Source: an uncultured Ruminococcus sp. (GTDB lineage Bacteria; Bacillota; Clostridia; Oscillospirales; CAG-382). Taken from it: DNA of 13,763 nt. The position numbers were made by a program, and so were the translations under genes. The number at the start of each line of letters is the position of its first letter. Positions within the stretch are counted from its first letter, which is position 1. Location: the NCBI GenBank assembly GCA_902783535.1, contig CACZRJ010000071.1, positions 1-13,763 on the forward strand. Reading direction: 5' to 3'. Shown here piece by piece: positions 12,413-13,763 of this stretch. The notes beneath the pieces were generated by a model. It was not told the DNA's origin. It was given only the letters and a program-made list of their open reading frames with translations, and made no database searches.

Positions 12413-13763
12413 ATGGAAAACGAATCCGAAAAAAGAAAAATCATCGACCTGACCGGCAACCGGGAGGAGAAGATCGCTCCGAAGAACCGCGACGCGTCTC
12501 CCGAGAGCGGAACCGCGCGCCCCGGAAACGGCGGGAAGTGGAAGGAAAGAAACAAGAAAAGACACGGAAAAGACCGCCGCGGATACCGCGACGGGAACCG
12601 TACGGAACGTGATGACCTGCCGAAGCAGGACGCTCCGGCCGGCGAAGAGACCGATCTGAACGAGACCGACGCCCCGGTCGCGGAGTACGCGGCGGAGCCG
12701 GACGTTTCCGCTATCGGCGCGACCATCGAAGTAGAGGAAACGGATGCCGGGGAAGCCGCGCCTCAGGAGGAGCCAGCTGTTCCGGAGGAACCGGTGGAAA
12801 CGGTCGAGGTCGTCGGCGTCAGATTCCGCGGCACGGGCAAGGTCTATTTCTTCTCTCCGAACGGGATCGCCTTTGAAGCGGGCGACCACACGATCGTGGA
12901 AACGGTCCGCGGCGTGGAGTACGGCGACGTCACCATGGCCAACCGCATGATCCCTGCCAAAGACATCGTCCAGCCGCTGAAGCCGGTCATCCGCAAGGCG
13001 GACGCGAACGACATCGCGCGGTTCGAGATCAACTGCCGTCAGGAGGAGAACGCGAAACCCGTTTTCATCGAGAAATGCGCGAAGCATCATCTGGACATGC
13101 AGCTGGTGGACGCCGAGTACACCTTCGACGGCATGAAGCTCACCTTCTATTTCACGGCCGACGGAAGAGTCGACTTCCGCGAACTGGTCAAAGATCTGGC
13201 TTCCGTCTTCCACACGCGCATCGAACTCCGTCAGCTCGCGGCGCACGAGGAGGCGAAACTGATCGGCGGGCTCGGCCTTTGCGGGCGTCCCGTCTGCTGC
13301 AACCTGTTCCTGGCGGACTGCAAACAGCCCTCCATCCAGATGGCGAAGGACCAGAACGTTTCTCTTGCTTCGCCGAAGATCTCCGGCCTTTGCGGACGGC
13401 GGATGTGCTGCCTGCGGTTCGAGCAGGAGGTCTACGAAACGGAAAGCAAGCGAATGCCGCAGCCGGAGACCGAGATCGACACGCCGAAAGGAAAGGGGAT
13501 CGTTCTGGAAAGCAGCTTCCTTTCCGGCAAAGTGAAGGTCAAACTCAACGACGACAACAGCATCCGGACGTATACCACGGCGGAGCTGAACGGCGAGGCG
13601 AGGCCGGAGAAGACTCCCAGGAAGCAGAAGACCGGACCGTCGGATTATCTGCTGTCCTACGGCGACGCTGCGGAACAGCCGGACGTGCCGGAAGAAAAGC
13701 GCGAAGAAAGACGTCCGGAGCCGAGACAGCCGAAACAGCACAAGCATCAGAAACAGCAGAAAC
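12413..13763 (+). CDS. ricT: RicT/YaaT (PSP1-domain) protein with long charged N-terminal extension, 3' end outside window
   Basis: In Bacillus, RicT works with RicA and RicF in an iron-sulfur complex that steers RNase Y-dependent mRNA processing and affects sporulation and biofilm formation. The visible 450 residues have three parts. Residues 1-132 are low-complexity: a strongly basic patch at 42-66, then an acidic stretch to 132. The conserved core begins at 133 (VVGVRFRGTGKVYFF) and includes 'FYFTADGRVDFRELVKDLA' and two cysteine motifs, LCGRPVCC (Cys290, 295, 296, with Cys303) and LCGRRMCC (Cys327, 332, 333), the expected cluster ligands. From about 390 a Q/K/P/E-rich tail runs to the window edge. 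The ATG at 12413 follows GAGGA at 12399-12403; the open frame has no stop. Known RicT proteins are near 275 residues, so both ends are extended. The gap after holB is 58 bases with no terminator. Confidence 0.9.
   Translation, partial: MENESEKRKIIDLTGNREEKIAPKNRDASPESGTARPGNGGKWKERNKKRHGKDRRGYRDGNRTERDDLPKQDAPAGEETDLNETDAPVAEYAAEPDVSAIGATIEVEETDAGEAAPQEEPAVPEEPVETVEVVGVRFRGTGKVYFFSPNGIAFEAGDHTIVETVRGVEYGDVTMANRMIPAKDIVQPLKPVIRKADANDIARFEINCRQEENAKPVFIEKCAKHHLDMQLVDAEYTFDGMKLTFYFTADGRVDFRELVKDLASVFHTRIELRQLAAHEEAKLIGGLGLCGRPVCCNLFLADCKQPSIQMAKDQNVSLASPKISGLCGRRMCCLRFEQEVYETESKRMPQPETEIDTPKGKGIVLESSFLSGKVKVKLNDDNSIRTYTTAELNGEARPEKTPRKQKTGPSDYLLSYGDAAEQPDVPEEKREERRPEPRQPKQHKHQKQQK

Noticed and set aside
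11149..12726. 525-codon open frame on the minus strand opposite holB
   Set aside because: It covers the divergent promoters and all of holB in antisense and has no recognisable domain or ribosome binding site.
12404..13747. 447-codon open frame on the minus strand opposite ricT
   Set aside because: The plus-strand frame encodes a clear RicT core with its cysteine motifs; the antisense product shows only composition-driven repeats of charged residues.
1..13763. Search for tRNA, rRNA, CRISPR repeats, insertion sequences, attachment sites and toxin-antitoxin or defence genes
   Set aside because: No direct repeats with regular spacing, no transposase or integrase motifs and no cloverleaf sequence were seen by eye; all long frames are explained by the listed genes or their shadows.

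Overview
The window reads as chromosomal DNA from a GC-rich member of the Firmicutes, most likely a clostridial lineage. The signs are an HPr with both His15 and the regulatory Ser46 of low-GC Gram-positive phosphotransferase systems, the holB-ricT(yaaT) gene pair, a type II (CoaW-like) pantothenate kinase, DUF4330-type proteins beside an O-antigen-ligase-like protein, and strong AGGAGG ribosome binding sites. GC-rich third codon positions create very long open frames opposite the genes. No mobile element, tRNA, rRNA or CRISPR array was seen.

Layout. (1) 1-2346, plus strand: the 3' part of a polytopic O-antigen-ligase-like protein, then two single-pass DUF4330-like proteins joined by an ATGA overlap. 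(2) 2347-2920: ptsH (HPr) as its own unit, with an almost perfect extended -10 promoter, a structured leader and an intrinsic terminator. (3) 2942-8327: a new promoter drives uvrC-rsmD-coaD-enolase-superfamily gene, each joined to the next by a 4-base ATGA or GTGA overlap. A D-2-hydroxyacid dehydrogenase follows after 72 bases, then a terminator that can serve both converging operons. (4) 8340-11152, minus strand: coaW, an HTH regulator, a two-pass membrane protein and a DHH-family phosphoesterase, read from a promoter near 11150. (5) 11284-13763, plus strand: a divergent promoter, holB (DNA polymerase III delta prime) and a RicT/PSP1 protein cut by the window end.

Most of the content is housekeeping: carbon regulation, excision repair, 16S rRNA methylation, CoA synthesis, replication clamp loading and RNA-maturation control. 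CoaW and CoaD, the first and fourth enzymes of CoA synthesis from pantothenate, lie on opposite strands about 4.4 kb apart. The least explained parts are the enolase-superfamily/hydroxyacid-dehydrogenase pair attached to the DNA repair/CoA operon, the HTH and membrane proteins between coaW and the DHH phosphoesterase, and the long charged extension at the N-terminus of RicT. I found no convincing new defence or mobile system. Four start-site corrections (uvrC, coaW, the DHH protein, ptsH) rest on visible ribosome binding sites and promoters.
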